Assembly: GCA_963764235.1 (NCBI GenBank)
Contig: CAVXRO010000014.1
Span: forward strand, 744,001 to 808,000
DNA: 64,000 nucleotides
Reading direction: 5' to 3'
DNA from: DATFVA01 sp963764235
GTDB lineage: Bacteria > Bacteroidota > Ignavibacteria > Ignavibacteriales > Ignavibacteriaceae
Under the pieces are notes generated by a model that saw only the letters and a list, made by a program, of their open reading frames with translations, made no database searches and was not told the DNA's origin. Shown in pieces: positions 45,475 through 54,028 of the stretch. Both the position numbers and the translations under genes were made by a program. Position 1 is the stretch's first letter. The number at the start of each line of letters is the position of its first letter.

Positions 45475-45942
45475 CTACTGCATATCAGGAGACGGCTGCC
45501 GTCCTCTTAGAAGAATATGCCTTATTTCTTCACGGAATCTCTTCTCGAAAACAATAAGCTTCGCAACCTGTTCATTTGCCAGAATATCGTAAAGAGAGTT
45601 AATGAATTGGGTGTGTTCTGAGGCAATCTGTTTCTGAATCGAAAGATACTTGTTGATCAGCTCTTTGTACCCCCCCGCGTCTCCTTTTGAGAATTTTGAT
45701 TCAAGGTTATCAGTGATAGTATCAAGGGAATCGTTAAGCTTATCAATCCTGTCCCGCGACTCATTTCTCCTGGCAAAAAACTTCAGCGTGGTCTGCTCAT
45801 CCATATCAAGAGCTTCAATCAGCTTAATTTTCTCAAGCTGTTCGATCTTCTCCCGAGGTCCTTTATGGTCTCTCATTCCCTGTGCAGACACAAGAACAGG
45901 AATCATCATAACAATAAACATAAAAGAAAGGGTCTTTTTCAT
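45475..45942 (-). CDS. Spy/CpxP-like periplasmic sensor protein
   Basis: A 155-residue exported protein with a signal peptide (1-20, ending SAQ) and an all-helical mature part with the pattern of Spy/CpxP/CnrX proteins (EQLEKIKLIEALDMDEQT, RRNESRDRIDKLNDSLD). It overlaps the anti-sigma gene by 4 bases and is cotranslated. In CnrYXH systems such a protein senses periplasmic metal and signals to an anti-sigma factor; that role is inferred here by context. Confidence 0.75.
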   Translation of the reverse strand: MKKTLSFMFIVMMIPVLVSAQGMRDHKGPREKIEQLEKIKLIEALDMDEQTTLKFFARRNESRDRIDKLNDSLDTITDNLESKFSKGDAGGYKELINKYLSIQKQIASEHTQFINSLYDILANEQVAKLIVFEKRFREEIRHILLRGRQPSPDMQ

Positions 45943-46559
45943 TGTTTATCTCCCTTAATAATATCTTCATTTATTAATTGTGAATATAATTCATTAGCCT
46001 GAGATTCATTAATAGAGCTGAGGAGTTCATCAGGAGTTAAATATTTATCGGCAACTTCATTCTCTGCCGAAGGTGTAAGTTTCAGTTCATCTGCAACTAT
46101 ATTACTTACGATAGAGTCTGTTTTAGCCGAAGCTGAACCTGCAAGTTCGCTGAGAGAATAATCGCTGCTGTACTGGTTTAGTGTCTCATTGATTTCACTT
46201 TCTGTAAAAGATTTACTAAGGTCAGTAAGATTCGAATAATTCACAGTGCTTCCGGGTTTAAATATTATAAATAGCAGCAAAACGACCGCAGCAGCAGTTG
46301 AAAGTGAATACGCAAGTTTAGAAAAATGAAACGTCTTCTTTTTAGCCCGTAGGGAATGAAATTCCGGCAGTATATTAATGAAATATGATTCATCCGCTTC
46401 CGGTCCGGCCTCTGTTTTTGTGACCAAAAGGAGATTTCTCACCCTGTCAGTCTCCCTCTGAAGTTCAGGGTCGCCGGCAAGCATTTTTTCGAAATGAAGC
46501 TTTTCCTCCTCATTCATCTGTCTATCGAGGTATCTTATAATCTGCTCTCTCTTATTCAT
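45939..46559 (-). CDS. Anti-sigma factor (single-pass membrane)
   Basis: A 206-residue protein with a cytoplasmic N-terminal helical domain (MNKREQIIRYLDRQMNEEEK), one membrane helix at about 82-100 (STAAAVVLLLFIIF) and a periplasmic part. The N-terminal DRxMxxxExxxFExxL pattern is typical of anti-sigma factors without the zinc motif. It overlaps the ECF sigma gene by 8 bases and the Spy-like gene by 4 bases, so the three form one unit. Confidence 0.82.
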   Translation of the reverse strand: MNKREQIIRYLDRQMNEEEKLHFEKMLAGDPELQRETDRVRNLLLVTKTEAGPEADESYFINILPEFHSLRAKKKTFHFSKLAYSLSTAAAVVLLLFIIFKPGSTVNYSNLTDLSKSFTESEINETLNQYSSDYSLSELAGSASAKTDSIVSNIVADELKLTPSAENEVADKYLTPDELLSSINESQANELYSQLINEDIIKGDKQ

Positions 46560-47103
46560 CTTGTTTCATCATCTCCGTTAATTTATTAACCGCATGAAAA
46601 TAATTAGCTTTCAGGCCTCCTTCGCTCCTGCCCGTAATCTCCGAAATTTCCTTATAACTCATATCATCAAAATTTCTCATTATAAAAACTTGTCTCTGTT
46701 TAGCCGGCAGTGTCTGAAGTTTCTTTTCCAGTCGTGCAAACTTTTCGCGCTGTTCAAAATCGCCAATGATATCATCACGTGAATTCAGTTCGTGTGCATT
46801 GCTGTCCTCAATACCTATAAATCTTTTCACTTTGCTTCGGTTCAGAAAATTCAAGGTTCTTGTAGATGTTATTCTGTAAATCCAGGTGTACAGCGACGAT
46901 TGAAACCTGAACTTCTTAAGGTTATTATAAATAGCAATAAGAACTTCCTGCACAACCTCATCGGCATCGAGATGGTTTCCGGTCATCCTGCGTGCATGCC
47001 AGTATATTTTTTTCTGATACTTCTTAACAATATCATTAAAGGCAGCTTCATCACCGGCATTAAATCTTTTGATTAACTCAAAATCAGGATTCGGAACAGC
47101 CAT
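46552..47103 (-). CDS. ECF-type RNA polymerase sigma factor
   Basis: A 183-residue protein with region 2 (HARRMTGNHLDADEVVQEVL, YTWIYRITSTRTLNFL) and region 4 (LPAKQRQVFIMRNFDDMSY, EISEITGRSEGGLK). It is the usual size for an ECF sigma factor and should recognise stress-type promoters. It is divergent from a second Spy-like gene at 47245, and the 140-bp gap between them could hold two autoregulated promoters. Confidence 0.93.
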   Translation of the reverse strand: MAVPNPDFELIKRFNAGDEAAFNDIVKKYQKKIYWHARRMTGNHLDADEVVQEVLIAIYNNLKKFRFQSSLYTWIYRITSTRTLNFLNRSKVKRFIGIEDSNAHELNSRDDIIGDFEQREKFARLEKKLQTLPAKQRQVFIMRNFDDMSYKEISEITGRSEGGLKANYFHAVNKLTEMMKQDE

Positions 47104-47244
47104 TTTTCAGTTGTTTGTTCATTTTTTAGACAATCCCTCTTACTTCAAGGTTTAATATCGTAAATATTTAAACCCTTAGAAAATTTATTTTGTCAAATGC
47201 CTGAATAAAAAATGATAATCACATAAACATAAGTGGAGAATAAA

Positions 47245-47748
47245 TTGAAAAAGTCTTTTTTAATAGGAGGATTAGTAGCAGCACTTGTAATAGCCGCAGC
47301 AGTTAATTTTTACCCGCAGAAAGCCGATCAGCCTCAGGGTGAACAACTTCGCGGAAGAATGTTTGAAAAGCTTAACCTGACAGATGATCAGAAAGATAAG
47401 ATTGATCAGCTTCGCCTGAAGCATCAGGAGGAAATGATTGATTTACGCGCAGACATGCAAAAAAAACGCCTGGCAGTGAAAGAACTTCAGCAGAAAGTTA
47501 ATTATTCAAGAAGCGACTATCTGGATCTCGTAAAGGATCTGAATGCTTCCCGCGACAAAATTGCCGTTGCCAGGGCAAATCACAGGATGGATATTTATGA
47601 ACTTCTTACCGATCAGCAGAAAGAAATATTTAACCGGATGCCGATGATGAGAGGTCATCGCGGTGAAGGACGCGGAATGATGGACGGCTACGGTCAGCAA
47701 GGCGGACAGCAGCCAATGAGAAAACATTCCGGCGCCAACTGGCAGTAA
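47245..47748 (+). CDS. Spy/CpxP-like periplasmic protein
   Basis: A 167-residue protein with a signal/anchor helix (about 3-20), the LTxxQ motif (LNLTDDQKDKIDQLRLKHQE) and a second LTDQQKEIFNRM, as in Spy/CpxP. The end is Gly/Met/His-rich, possibly metal-binding. A TTG at 47245 behind GGAG (6-base spacing) is the best start; GTG at 47233 is an alternative. It is divergent from the sigma operon that encodes another Spy-like protein, so it may belong to that regulon. Confidence 0.8.
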   Translation: MKKSFLIGGLVAALVIAAAVNFYPQKADQPQGEQLRGRMFEKLNLTDDQKDKIDQLRLKHQEEMIDLRADMQKKRLAVKELQQKVNYSRSDYLDLVKDLNASRDKIAVARANHRMDIYELLTDQQKEIFNRMPMMRGHRGEGRGMMDGYGQQGGQQPMRKHSGANWQ

Positions 47749-48069
47749 CAACTTGTAGTATCTAATGGTTTCTATCAGACGGATTCACTAACCCCCGATT
47801 TTTAGCCGGGGGATCTTGTTCCAGATCCATGCACCCTCCTGCGGTTTTAACCGTTTTTTATCTAACCAATCAACTGTTCATAATTTCAAAACCGTGACAA
47901 AGTGGCAGACTCTCCTATTTTACCGTTTTCATGGTGGGGTTATAGCGGGGTTATGACGGAGATGGGCTCAAAATGAGACGCCTGAAAACAGCGAAAAAAC
48001 ATGATTTTCCACTGTTGAATAAATTCACAGTATGACAAAATGTCATTCCTCAAAACGATAAATATACTA
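47749..48069. other. 321-bp intergenic region with hairpin
   Basis: A hairpin CCCCCG-ATTTTTAGC-CGGGGG (47792-47812) follows the Spy-like gene and may terminate it, though the T tract is broken (ATCTTGTT). Beyond it lies a short G-rich stretch with repeated GGGGTTAT, and no gene is visible. The SDR genes to the right converge on this region. Confidence 0.55.
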
Positions 48070-48774
48070 TTATTTCGGGTTTGTGGGCCTGATATCGATC
48101 TCGCTGGCGAGAGCTCTGACCGGAAGTTTTAGAATGAGAGATACAGTTTCGGCAACATCCCCGGGCATTAACTTTCTAGGGGAGCCTGAACTGCCGTCTG
48201 AATGAAAATCTGTCTCAACAGATCCCGGAAATACTGCTGCAACTTTAATATTATGCTGCCGCACTTCCTGCATCAGGCACCCGGTAAAACCTTTTACGCC
48301 ATGCTTTGTAGCTGAATACATAGATCCGCCGGCAAATACGTTCTTCCCTGCAAGCGATGCTATATTTATGATTGCGCCTGTTTTCCTCTGGATCATATTA
48401 TTAAGTACCGCCTTAGAGAAATTAAATATTCCATATAGATTAGCGTTAACCTGCTTCTTAAAATCATCAAGAGATGCATTAACCACTTCTGTGAAAATTC
48501 CCATACCCGCATTGTTAATCAAAACATCAACCTTACCGTATTTATCAAGAATTTCTTTGACGGATTTATTTACAAATTCTACGTCACCCACATCACCGGA
48601 ATAATACTCCGCTTCAACTCCTTTCTCCTTAACAAGCTTCTGCGTTTGTTTAAGGGCTTCTATATCCCTCCCGAAAAGCATAATATCCTTTCCCTCTTCC
48701 GCAAGTTTAAGTGCAATTCCTTTACCTATTCCCCTGCTTGCTCCGGTTACAATACAAACATCTTTTTCAACCAT
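48070..48774 (-). CDS. Short-chain dehydrogenase/reductase (second in pterin cluster)
   Basis: A 234-residue classical SDR with TGASRGIGKG (NADP-type start), NNAGMG, catalytic Ser in NIASLAG and YSATK. It starts within the stop of the upstream SDR (TAATG, 1-base overlap), so the two are cotranslated. Its substrate is not known; the neighbours FolE and PTPS suggest a pterin reductase (sepiapterin or 6-pyruvoyl side chain), but general 3-oxoacyl reductases look similar. Confidence 0.82.
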   Translation of the reverse strand: MVEKDVCIVTGASRGIGKGIALKLAEEGKDIMLFGRDIEALKQTQKLVKEKGVEAEYYSGDVGDVEFVNKSVKEILDKYGKVDVLINNAGMGIFTEVVNASLDDFKKQVNANLYGIFNFSKAVLNNMIQRKTGAIINIASLAGKNVFAGGSMYSATKHGVKGFTGCLMQEVRQHNIKVAAVFPGSVETDFHSDGSSGSPRKLMPGDVAETVSLILKLPVRALASEIDIRPTNPK

Positions 48775-49487
48775 TATAAATCTCCCTCCATTGGTCTTAC
48801 AAGTATCTCTTCAGTTACCATACTGCTTCTTTCAAGGTACGCAGATACGATCACCCTGGAGATTTCCTCAGGATTCAGCATTCGTTCTGAATTTTCTTCA
48901 CGCACCTTCGGAGGCCACATTGGCGTCTCAGTTGTACCTGGAATAACATTTATAACTCGGATTTTATGTTTGCGAACTTCCTCCCTGAGAACGTTGGTGT
49001 AAGCGAGCAGTCCCATCTTTGAAGCAGCATATGCGCTGCTGTGAGTAAAAATCTTTTTGGTTACAACAGATAAAATATTGATGATTGTTCCGCCGCCTCT
49101 CTCAATAAAATGAGGGAGAAGGTACTTAATAGTATATATCGAGCCAAGGAGATTGGTATTTATCACATCATCTATCTCATTGGTAGAGTTTTCCTCTGCC
49201 AGTTTCCAGGAGGTTATTCCTGCATTGTTAATCAGACAGTCGACATCGCTCTCCGCCAGTATCTTTTTAACTGTCTGATCAACATTTGCCGATGAGGCAA
49301 CATTGCAGGGAAAAATATCAACAGACAGGTCTTCTTTTTTAAGCTCCCTGTTCAGTCTTTCAAGTTCGGTAACCCTTCTTGCCGAAACAAAAACTTTGCT
49401 TCCTATTTTTGCGAACTCAACTGCCGATGCTCTTCCGATTCCGCTGCTTGCACCGGTTATCCAGACAGCCGGCTTATCTTTAGCCAT
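48774..49487 (-). CDS. SDR, candidate sepiapterin reductase-like
   Basis: A 237-residue classical SDR: TGASSGIGRA at 11-20, NNAG at 87-90, catalytic Ser140, Tyr153 and Lys157 (YAASK). The C-terminal half contains TPMW (188-191) and a final EEILVRP then GDL, which by memory resembles the Chlorobium sepiapterin reductase. It overlaps folE by 8 bases and the next SDR by 1. It probably reduces the pterin side chain in tetrahydrobiopterin synthesis; this is an inference from resemblance and context. Confidence 0.8.
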   Translation of the reverse strand: MAKDKPAVWITGASSGIGRASAVEFAKIGSKVFVSARRVTELERLNRELKKEDLSVDIFPCNVASSANVDQTVKKILAESDVDCLINNAGITSWKLAEENSTNEIDDVINTNLLGSIYTIKYLLPHFIERGGGTIINILSVVTKKIFTHSSAYAASKMGLLAYTNVLREEVRKHKIRVINVIPGTTETPMWPPKVREENSERMLNPEEISRVIVSAYLERSSMVTEEILVRPMEGDL

Positions 49488-50052
49488 CGCTTAATCTCCC
49501 TTTTATAAGCGTCATAAATTCAGCTCTCGTTCTCGCATCCTCCTTAAATACACCATGTACGGCGCTGGCAACCGCGGCTGAATTCTGCTTCTCAACTCCC
49601 CGCATCATCATACACATATGATATGCCTCTGAAACAACCGCTACACCCTGTGGTTTTAAATATTCATCAAGTGTATCCGCAATTTCCTGCGTCATCCTTT
49701 CCTGAACCTGGAGCCGGCGAGAGAATACATCCACTATGCGGGGAATCTTGCTCAGTCCCACTATCTTTCCATCGGGAATGTAAGCCACGTGAACTTTGCC
49801 GTAAAATGGAAGCATATGGTGTTCGCAGAGACTGTAGAAGTCTATGTTCTTCACCAGCACCATCTCATCATATTTTTCATTAAAAACCGCGTTATTCAAC
49901 ACCTCTTCTATTTTCTTATGGTAGCCTGATGTAAGGAAGTCGTATGCTTTTGCAACCCTCCGGGGAGTATTCAGTAATCCTTCCCTTTTAGGATCCTCCC
50001 CTATTTCTTTCAGCAACTCAGAAACAAGGTTCTGAACTTTTGCGTAATCCAA
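49480..50052 (-). CDS. folE: GTP cyclohydrolase I
   Basis: A protein of about 190 residues converting GTP to dihydroneopterin triphosphate. The zinc site SLCEHHMLPF and the second Cys in MCMMMRGVEK are clear; EDPKREGLLNTPRRVAKAY is typical. An open frame begins at TTG 50076, but the TTG at 50052 lies behind GAGGAG at good spacing, one base after the ptpS stop, and is preferred. It overlaps SDR1 by 8 bases. Confidence 0.95.
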   Translation of the reverse strand: MDYAKVQNLVSELLKEIGEDPKREGLLNTPRRVAKAYDFLTSGYHKKIEEVLNNAVFNEKYDEMVLVKNIDFYSLCEHHMLPFYGKVHVAYIPDGKIVGLSKIPRIVDVFSRRLQVQERMTQEIADTLDEYLKPQGVAVVSEAYHMCMMMRGVEKQNSAAVASAVHGVFKEDARTRAEFMTLIKGRLSDG

Positions 50053-50053
50053 A

Positions 50054-50461
50054 TTATTCTCCTCGATATTCAACAATATTTTTTTCTGTCTCGAACAGTT
50101 TCACCGAATAAAGTCTGCCCGAAGGCATCTTGTTTTTCAGTACATTAAAAATTCTTTTCGCGATATTTTCTGCGGAAGGAATAATATTACTCATAAAATC
50201 TGTTTCGGTGTTCAAATTTTTATGATCAACTTTAGAAAGTATGTTTTCGTTGATAATATTCTTTAGCACTTTCAGGTCGATCACAAATCCTGTTTCAGGA
50301 TCAGGTTCGCCCGCAACAGTAACCTCGAGCACGTAATTGTGTCCGTGCCAGTTAGGGTTGCTGCATTTTCCGAATATTTCAAGATTTTTCTCATCGCTGT
50401 AGGCAGGATTATACAGGCGGTGAGCAGCACTGAAGGTTTCTCTCCTTTTAACGTAAACCAT
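50054..50461 (-). CDS. ptpS: 6-pyruvoyl-tetrahydropterin synthase (biopterin type)
   Basis: A 135-residue protein with zinc ligands His14, His39 and His41, catalytic Cys33 and an Asp79-His80 pair (VDHKNLN). Cys and HGH are separated by five residues (C-SNPNW-HGH), as in eukaryotic PTPS; queuosine-type QueD normally has three. The end FETEKNIVEYRGE also matches PTPS. It should turn dihydroneopterin triphosphate into 6-pyruvoyl-tetrahydropterin. It is next to folE and two SDRs, which supports biopterin rather than queuosine synthesis. Confidence 0.88.
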   Translation of the reverse strand: MVYVKRRETFSAAHRLYNPAYSDEKNLEIFGKCSNPNWHGHNYVLEVTVAGEPDPETGFVIDLKVLKNIINENILSKVDHKNLNTETDFMSNIIPSAENIAKRIFNVLKNKMPSGRLYSVKLFETEKNIVEYRGE

Positions 50462-50474
50462 TTATTTAAGCCTA

Positions 50475-50933
50475 TTAATTTTTGAGTGCTTCCAGGACTT
50501 CTTTATTATGTCCTTCCACTTTCACCTTTGGAAATATCTTTCTGATCTTCCCGTTCTCATCAATGATGACGGTGGTTCTCACAACTCCCATATATTTCCT
50601 TCCATACATACTTTTCTCCTGCCATACACCGTACTCCTCAAGTACAATCTTTTCCTCATCACTTAACAGGCTGAAAGGAAGATCATATTTCTCCGCAAAC
50701 TTCTTGTGGGATGCAACAGAGTCTGGACTAACGCCCAGGATTACCGCATCCACGTTCTTAAATTTAGGGAATTCATCCCTGAAATTGCAGGCTTCTTTTG
50801 TACAGCCTGATGTATTATCCTTCGGGTAAAAATATAAAACCACATTTTTACCTTTGAAATCTTTCAGGGATACAGTCTCTCCGTCCTGATTCTTCAGCTT
50901 GAAATCAGGCGCTTTTTTACCTTCTTCGATCAT
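50475..50933 (-). CDS. bcp: Thioredoxin-dependent thiol peroxidase (Bcp/PrxQ)
   Basis: A 152-residue peroxiredoxin with the family motif FYPKDNTSGCTKEACNFRD; the peroxidatic Cys and the resolving Cys (five residues later) are both present. It reduces peroxides using thioredoxin. It lies 13 bases before ptpS and 20 bases after the rhodanese gene in one unit. Confidence 0.95.
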   Translation of the reverse strand: MIEEGKKAPDFKLKNQDGETVSLKDFKGKNVVLYFYPKDNTSGCTKEACNFRDEFPKFKNVDAVILGVSPDSVASHKKFAEKYDLPFSLLSDEEKIVLEEYGVWQEKSMYGRKYMGVVRTTVIIDENGKIRKIFPKVKVEGHNKEVLEALKN

Positions 50934-50953
50934 TTGTATTCTCCGTTATTTTA

Positions 50954-51304
50954 TCAGTACCTAGGAACCGACTGATCAACTTCGTTGGACCAGGCTTCGA
51001 TTCCCCCTTTAAGATTTATTAAGTTATTAAAGCCTTGAGCAGCAAGATAATTGCATACATTAGCGCTTCTTACCCCGGTATGACAATAAAAGATGAACTC
51101 ATCTTCTTTATCAAGCCCAGTGATGTGACTCATAAAATTACTGAGAGGCATTAGCTCGGAGTCTTCTATCTTTGCTATTTTATGCTCCCATTCCTCTCTT
51201 ACATCAATTAAGCGTGTACCGTTTTTATTATCTAATATTAATTTTACTTCAACAGGATCTAAATTCCTGAAAGCTGCAGCATGTTTACCTGAGTCTCTGA
51301 ACAT
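50954..51304 (-). CDS. Rhodanese-like sulfurtransferase domain protein
   Basis: A 116-residue single rhodanese domain with VREEWEHKI at the start and the active loop YCHTGVRSANV, where Cys is the persulfide-carrying residue. It lies one base after the peroxiredoxin and 20 before Bcp, which suggests a joint role in sulfur or peroxide handling. The acceptor is unknown. Confidence 0.92.
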   Translation of the reverse strand: MFRDSGKHAAAFRNLDPVEVKLILDNKNGTRLIDVREEWEHKIAKIEDSELMPLSNFMSHITGLDKEDEFIFYCHTGVRSANVCNYLAAQGFNNLINLKGGIEAWSNEVDQSVPRY

Positions 51305-51305
51305 A

Positions 51306-51782
51306 TTATTCCTTCTCCAGTATATTTATTATTGCAACGTAGTCAGGCTGCTCGCCGGGAGTCGGACATATTTCCTTGTATTTGATTTTTCCGTCCCTCC
51401 CTATCACAAATGCCGTTCTTTTCGCTACCCCGTTATAAGAAAATTTTTCGGGCTTGTATAGTTCATATAATGAATCGTATTTCTTCGAAACTTCCTTGTT
51501 AAAATCGCTGAGCAGAGGGAAATTGATTTGAGTGAACTCTTTCCATGCTTTCAATGCATACGGACTATCAACACTGACCCCGATCACCTGGGCATCAATA
51601 TCGATATTATTATTGAAGTCCTCCTGCATCCTCTTAACTTCTGCACTGCAAACCGAAGAGAATGCAAACGGGAAAAAGAGGAGTACAATTTTTTGTCCTT
51701 TGAAATCAGACAAAGAAGTATCCTCAGCGTCCTGATTCTTTAATGTAAAATCAGGGGCCGTATCGCCAACTTCAACAGGCAT
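51306..51782 (-). CDS. Peroxiredoxin (AhpE/Bcp-like)
   Basis: A 158-residue thioredoxin-fold protein with the peroxidatic site LLFFPFAFSSVCSAEVKRM (Cys after SSV) and the conserved Arg in AKRTAFVIG. It resembles AhpE-type 1-Cys peroxiredoxins. It heads a unit that continues with rhodanese, Bcp, ptpS, folE and the two SDRs. A 13-bp palindrome (51858-51870) lies about 80 bases upstream and could be an operator. Confidence 0.92.
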   Translation of the reverse strand: MPVEVGDTAPDFTLKNQDAEDTSLSDFKGQKIVLLFFPFAFSSVCSAEVKRMQEDFNNNIDIDAQVIGVSVDSPYALKAWKEFTQINFPLLSDFNKEVSKKYDSLYELYKPEKFSYNGVAKRTAFVIGRDGKIKYKEICPTPGEQPDYVAIINILEKE

Positions 51783-51857
51783 AAATCTCTATTCCTTCTG
51801 TTATTAGATGGTTGTAAGTATTTTGAATATAAAAGCTTATGATAATATCATATAAAA

Positions 51858-51870
51858 TTAGAAATTCTAA
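51858..51870. promoter_or_regulatory. PerR/Fur-like palindrome upstream of peroxiredoxin operon
   Basis: TTAGAAATTCTAA is a perfect 6-1-6 inverted repeat resembling PerR boxes (TTATAAT-n-ATTATAA type). It lies 76 bases before the ATG of the first peroxiredoxin. The match is by form only. Confidence 0.35.
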
Positions 51871-51932
51871 GAAGTACATTCAAGTTTCGGACGATAACTG
51901 TAATCTGAAACACCGGTTGAATTAAAAAAGTT

Positions 51933-52748
51933 CTAAAGCAGACCCTCTTTTTTAGTCCAGAATTTGAAGCCGTCCTCGAGATGTTCGAAAGAATCGATAG
52001 CCCATAATATCGGCTGAAGATGCCATACATCATAATCCTGCCTGACCAGCTTATCGGGATCAAGGTCCCTTACTTCAACTTCATTTGACAATGCGTGGGT
52101 AACCTCTTCCTTTGAAGAAATAATTCCAGCACCGTAGATCCTCATCCCCTCTGGTTTTTTAATAAGACCGAATTCAACTGTGAACCAGTGAAAAGTTTCG
52201 AGGTATTTACGGTTGATGCCTTGGGCGTGGAATGCAGCCTCGCCGAACATCTGGTAGAAAGATGCGAAATTTTCATCGGTAAGAAGGGGCATATGGCCGA
52301 ACATATCGTGAAAGCAGTCGGGTGCGGGAGTATAATCGAGCTCTTCTTTTCCCCTTATATAATCTGTTGAGGGGAAGATTCGTTTTTGAAGCAATTCAAA
52401 AAAATTCTGCTCGTGAATCAGTCCCGGCACCCTGGCAATTTTCCATCCGGTGGTTTTATTGAAGACCTGGCTTAAGTCTTTTAATGCAGGGATTTTATCA
52501 GGTGTAAAGTTCAGCTTTCTGGTTCCTTCCAGGTATTCTTCACATACTCTGCCGGGAAGATATTTCATCTGGCGGTCGTACAGGAACTTCCAGATCTCGT
52601 GATCTGATTCAGGGTATTCGGGGTAAGGTATTTCATTGTGAACAGGAACAGGTCCTGTTAGCTTCTGCGGAATACAGCGAGGATCAACTCCCTCCTCCGC
52701 AGCCTTTTCGTAGGCTGACACTATCTTCTCGTCTTTATGTTCATTCAT
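51933..52748 (-). CDS. phhA: Phenylalanine 4-monooxygenase
   Basis: A 271-residue protein of normal bacterial length. The iron ligands are His147, His152 (CFHDMFGHMPLL) and Glu192 (FTVEFGLIKKPEG). It hydroxylates phenylalanine to tyrosine with a tetrahydropterin cofactor. It lies 150 bases upstream of the peroxiredoxin unit that also encodes PTPS, FolE and two SDRs, so cofactor supply may be linked. A pterin-carbinolamine dehydratase is not seen here. Confidence 0.95.
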   Translation of the reverse strand: MNEHKDEKIVSAYEKAAEEGVDPRCIPQKLTGPVPVHNEIPYPEYPESDHEIWKFLYDRQMKYLPGRVCEEYLEGTRKLNFTPDKIPALKDLSQVFNKTTGWKIARVPGLIHEQNFFELLQKRIFPSTDYIRGKEELDYTPAPDCFHDMFGHMPLLTDENFASFYQMFGEAAFHAQGINRKYLETFHWFTVEFGLIKKPEGMRIYGAGIISSKEEVTHALSNEVEVRDLDPDKLVRQDYDVWHLQPILWAIDSFEHLEDGFKFWTKKEGLL

Positions 52749-52985
52749 TTTGCTATTCCGATAATTGTTTTTATAAACTCTGTTCCTGCTATGAATAACA
52801 TATATACACGGCAGTAATACTGCAGTAACTGGTAAAAATTGAGGACTAATTTCTTATGGAGAGAACATAATTATTATGAAACAGAATTTCAACCAGCCAG
52901 GATACAAGGGAAAAGGAAAAAGTGAAAAAGAGGAGGCAGGAGTCAGGAGACAGAAGTCAGGATCCAGATGAAAAGGGCGGTAGAA

Positions 52986-54003
52986 TCAGATGATGATGAC
53001 TTCCTCTTCGAGGACTACTTCAAACTTTTCGTAGATGGAACGTTTTATTTCTTTAGCGAAGTGAAGGATTTCTTCGCCGGATGCTCCGCCATGGTTCACT
53101 ATCACAAGGGCCTGCCTGCTGTGTGTACCAGTATTCCCTTTTCTTAAACCTTTCCACCCTGCCCGGTCAATTAACCAGGTCTGCAGGCAATTTTATCTTC
53201 CCGTTATCCAGTGGATAGGCTTTTATATCGGGATAGTTCTGTTTTAATAAGTTATATTGTTCTGGTCTGATCTCGGGATTCTTAAAGAAGCTTCCCGCAT
53301 TACCGATTACTGCAGGATCGGGTAGCTTTTCCTTCCTTATTTTAACAACAGCGTCTCTCACATCACTGATAGTAAAACTATTCTTCCCCGTCTTCTCAAG
53401 TTCATCCCTTACATTACCATAACCGGTTTTTAATACTGGGTTTTTATTAAGTATCAGCTGGATCTTAGTGACCACGAACCTGTTCTTAAGTTCATTCTTG
53501 AAGATGCTGTCACGGTAGCCGAACCTGCAGTCACTTTTATAAAAAACCGCAGGGATGACCGTATCGATATAAAATCCTCTCAGACTGTAAAAAGTTTCAC
53601 TCAATTCCTCACCATATGCACCTATATTCTGAATAGGGGCTGCTCCTGCTGTACCCGGGATCAATGCAAGATTTTCGATACCCCCGAGGTTCTTGTCGAC
53701 GCAGTAATTTACAAGTTCGTACCAGTTCACTCCCGCTCCTGCTTCAACGATTGCTGAACTTTCATCTTCCTTAATTATTTCAATCCCGGTAATCGAATTT
53801 TTGATGACAAGTCCCTCGTAAACCTTCGTAAACAGCACATTGCTCCCGCCACCGAGAATGAACTTTGGATAAGGCTTTAATGCTTCCGCAGATAATATCT
53901 CAAACATCTCGTCTTCATCAGCAGCAATTACAAATGCCCCGGCTGAAGCATTGACGGCGAAAGTATTAAACTTCTTAAGCGAGAAATCTTTTGATATTTC
54001 CAT
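52986..54003 (-). CDS. murB: UDP-N-acetylenolpyruvoylglucosamine reductase, frameshifted near its C-terminal domain
   Basis: MurB makes UDP-MurNAc for peptidoglycan. The first 278 residues are in frame to a TGA at 53167 (GGGSNVLF, the PGTAGAAPIQNIGAYG FAD loop and GNAGSFFKNP with the catalytic Ser). Then the frame shifts: one base over, the same strand continues with WLIDRAGWKGLRKGNTGTHS and ends EEEVIII at 52986, the normal MurB end with its catalytic Glu. An extra C at 53178-53179 accounts for the shift. The gene is normally essential, so a sequencing error is likely. It is the last gene of the Kdo/Lpt unit, 25 bases after lptB. Confidence 0.88.
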
Positions 54004-54028
54004 TAAACTGATCTAAGGTGAGAAGAAA

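Noticed and set aside
52936..52969. Purine-rich 'AGTCAGGAGACAGAAGTCAGG' stretch as a regulatory site
   Set aside because: It is a simple imperfect repeat in the gap between murB and phhA, without symmetry or a link to a promoter.
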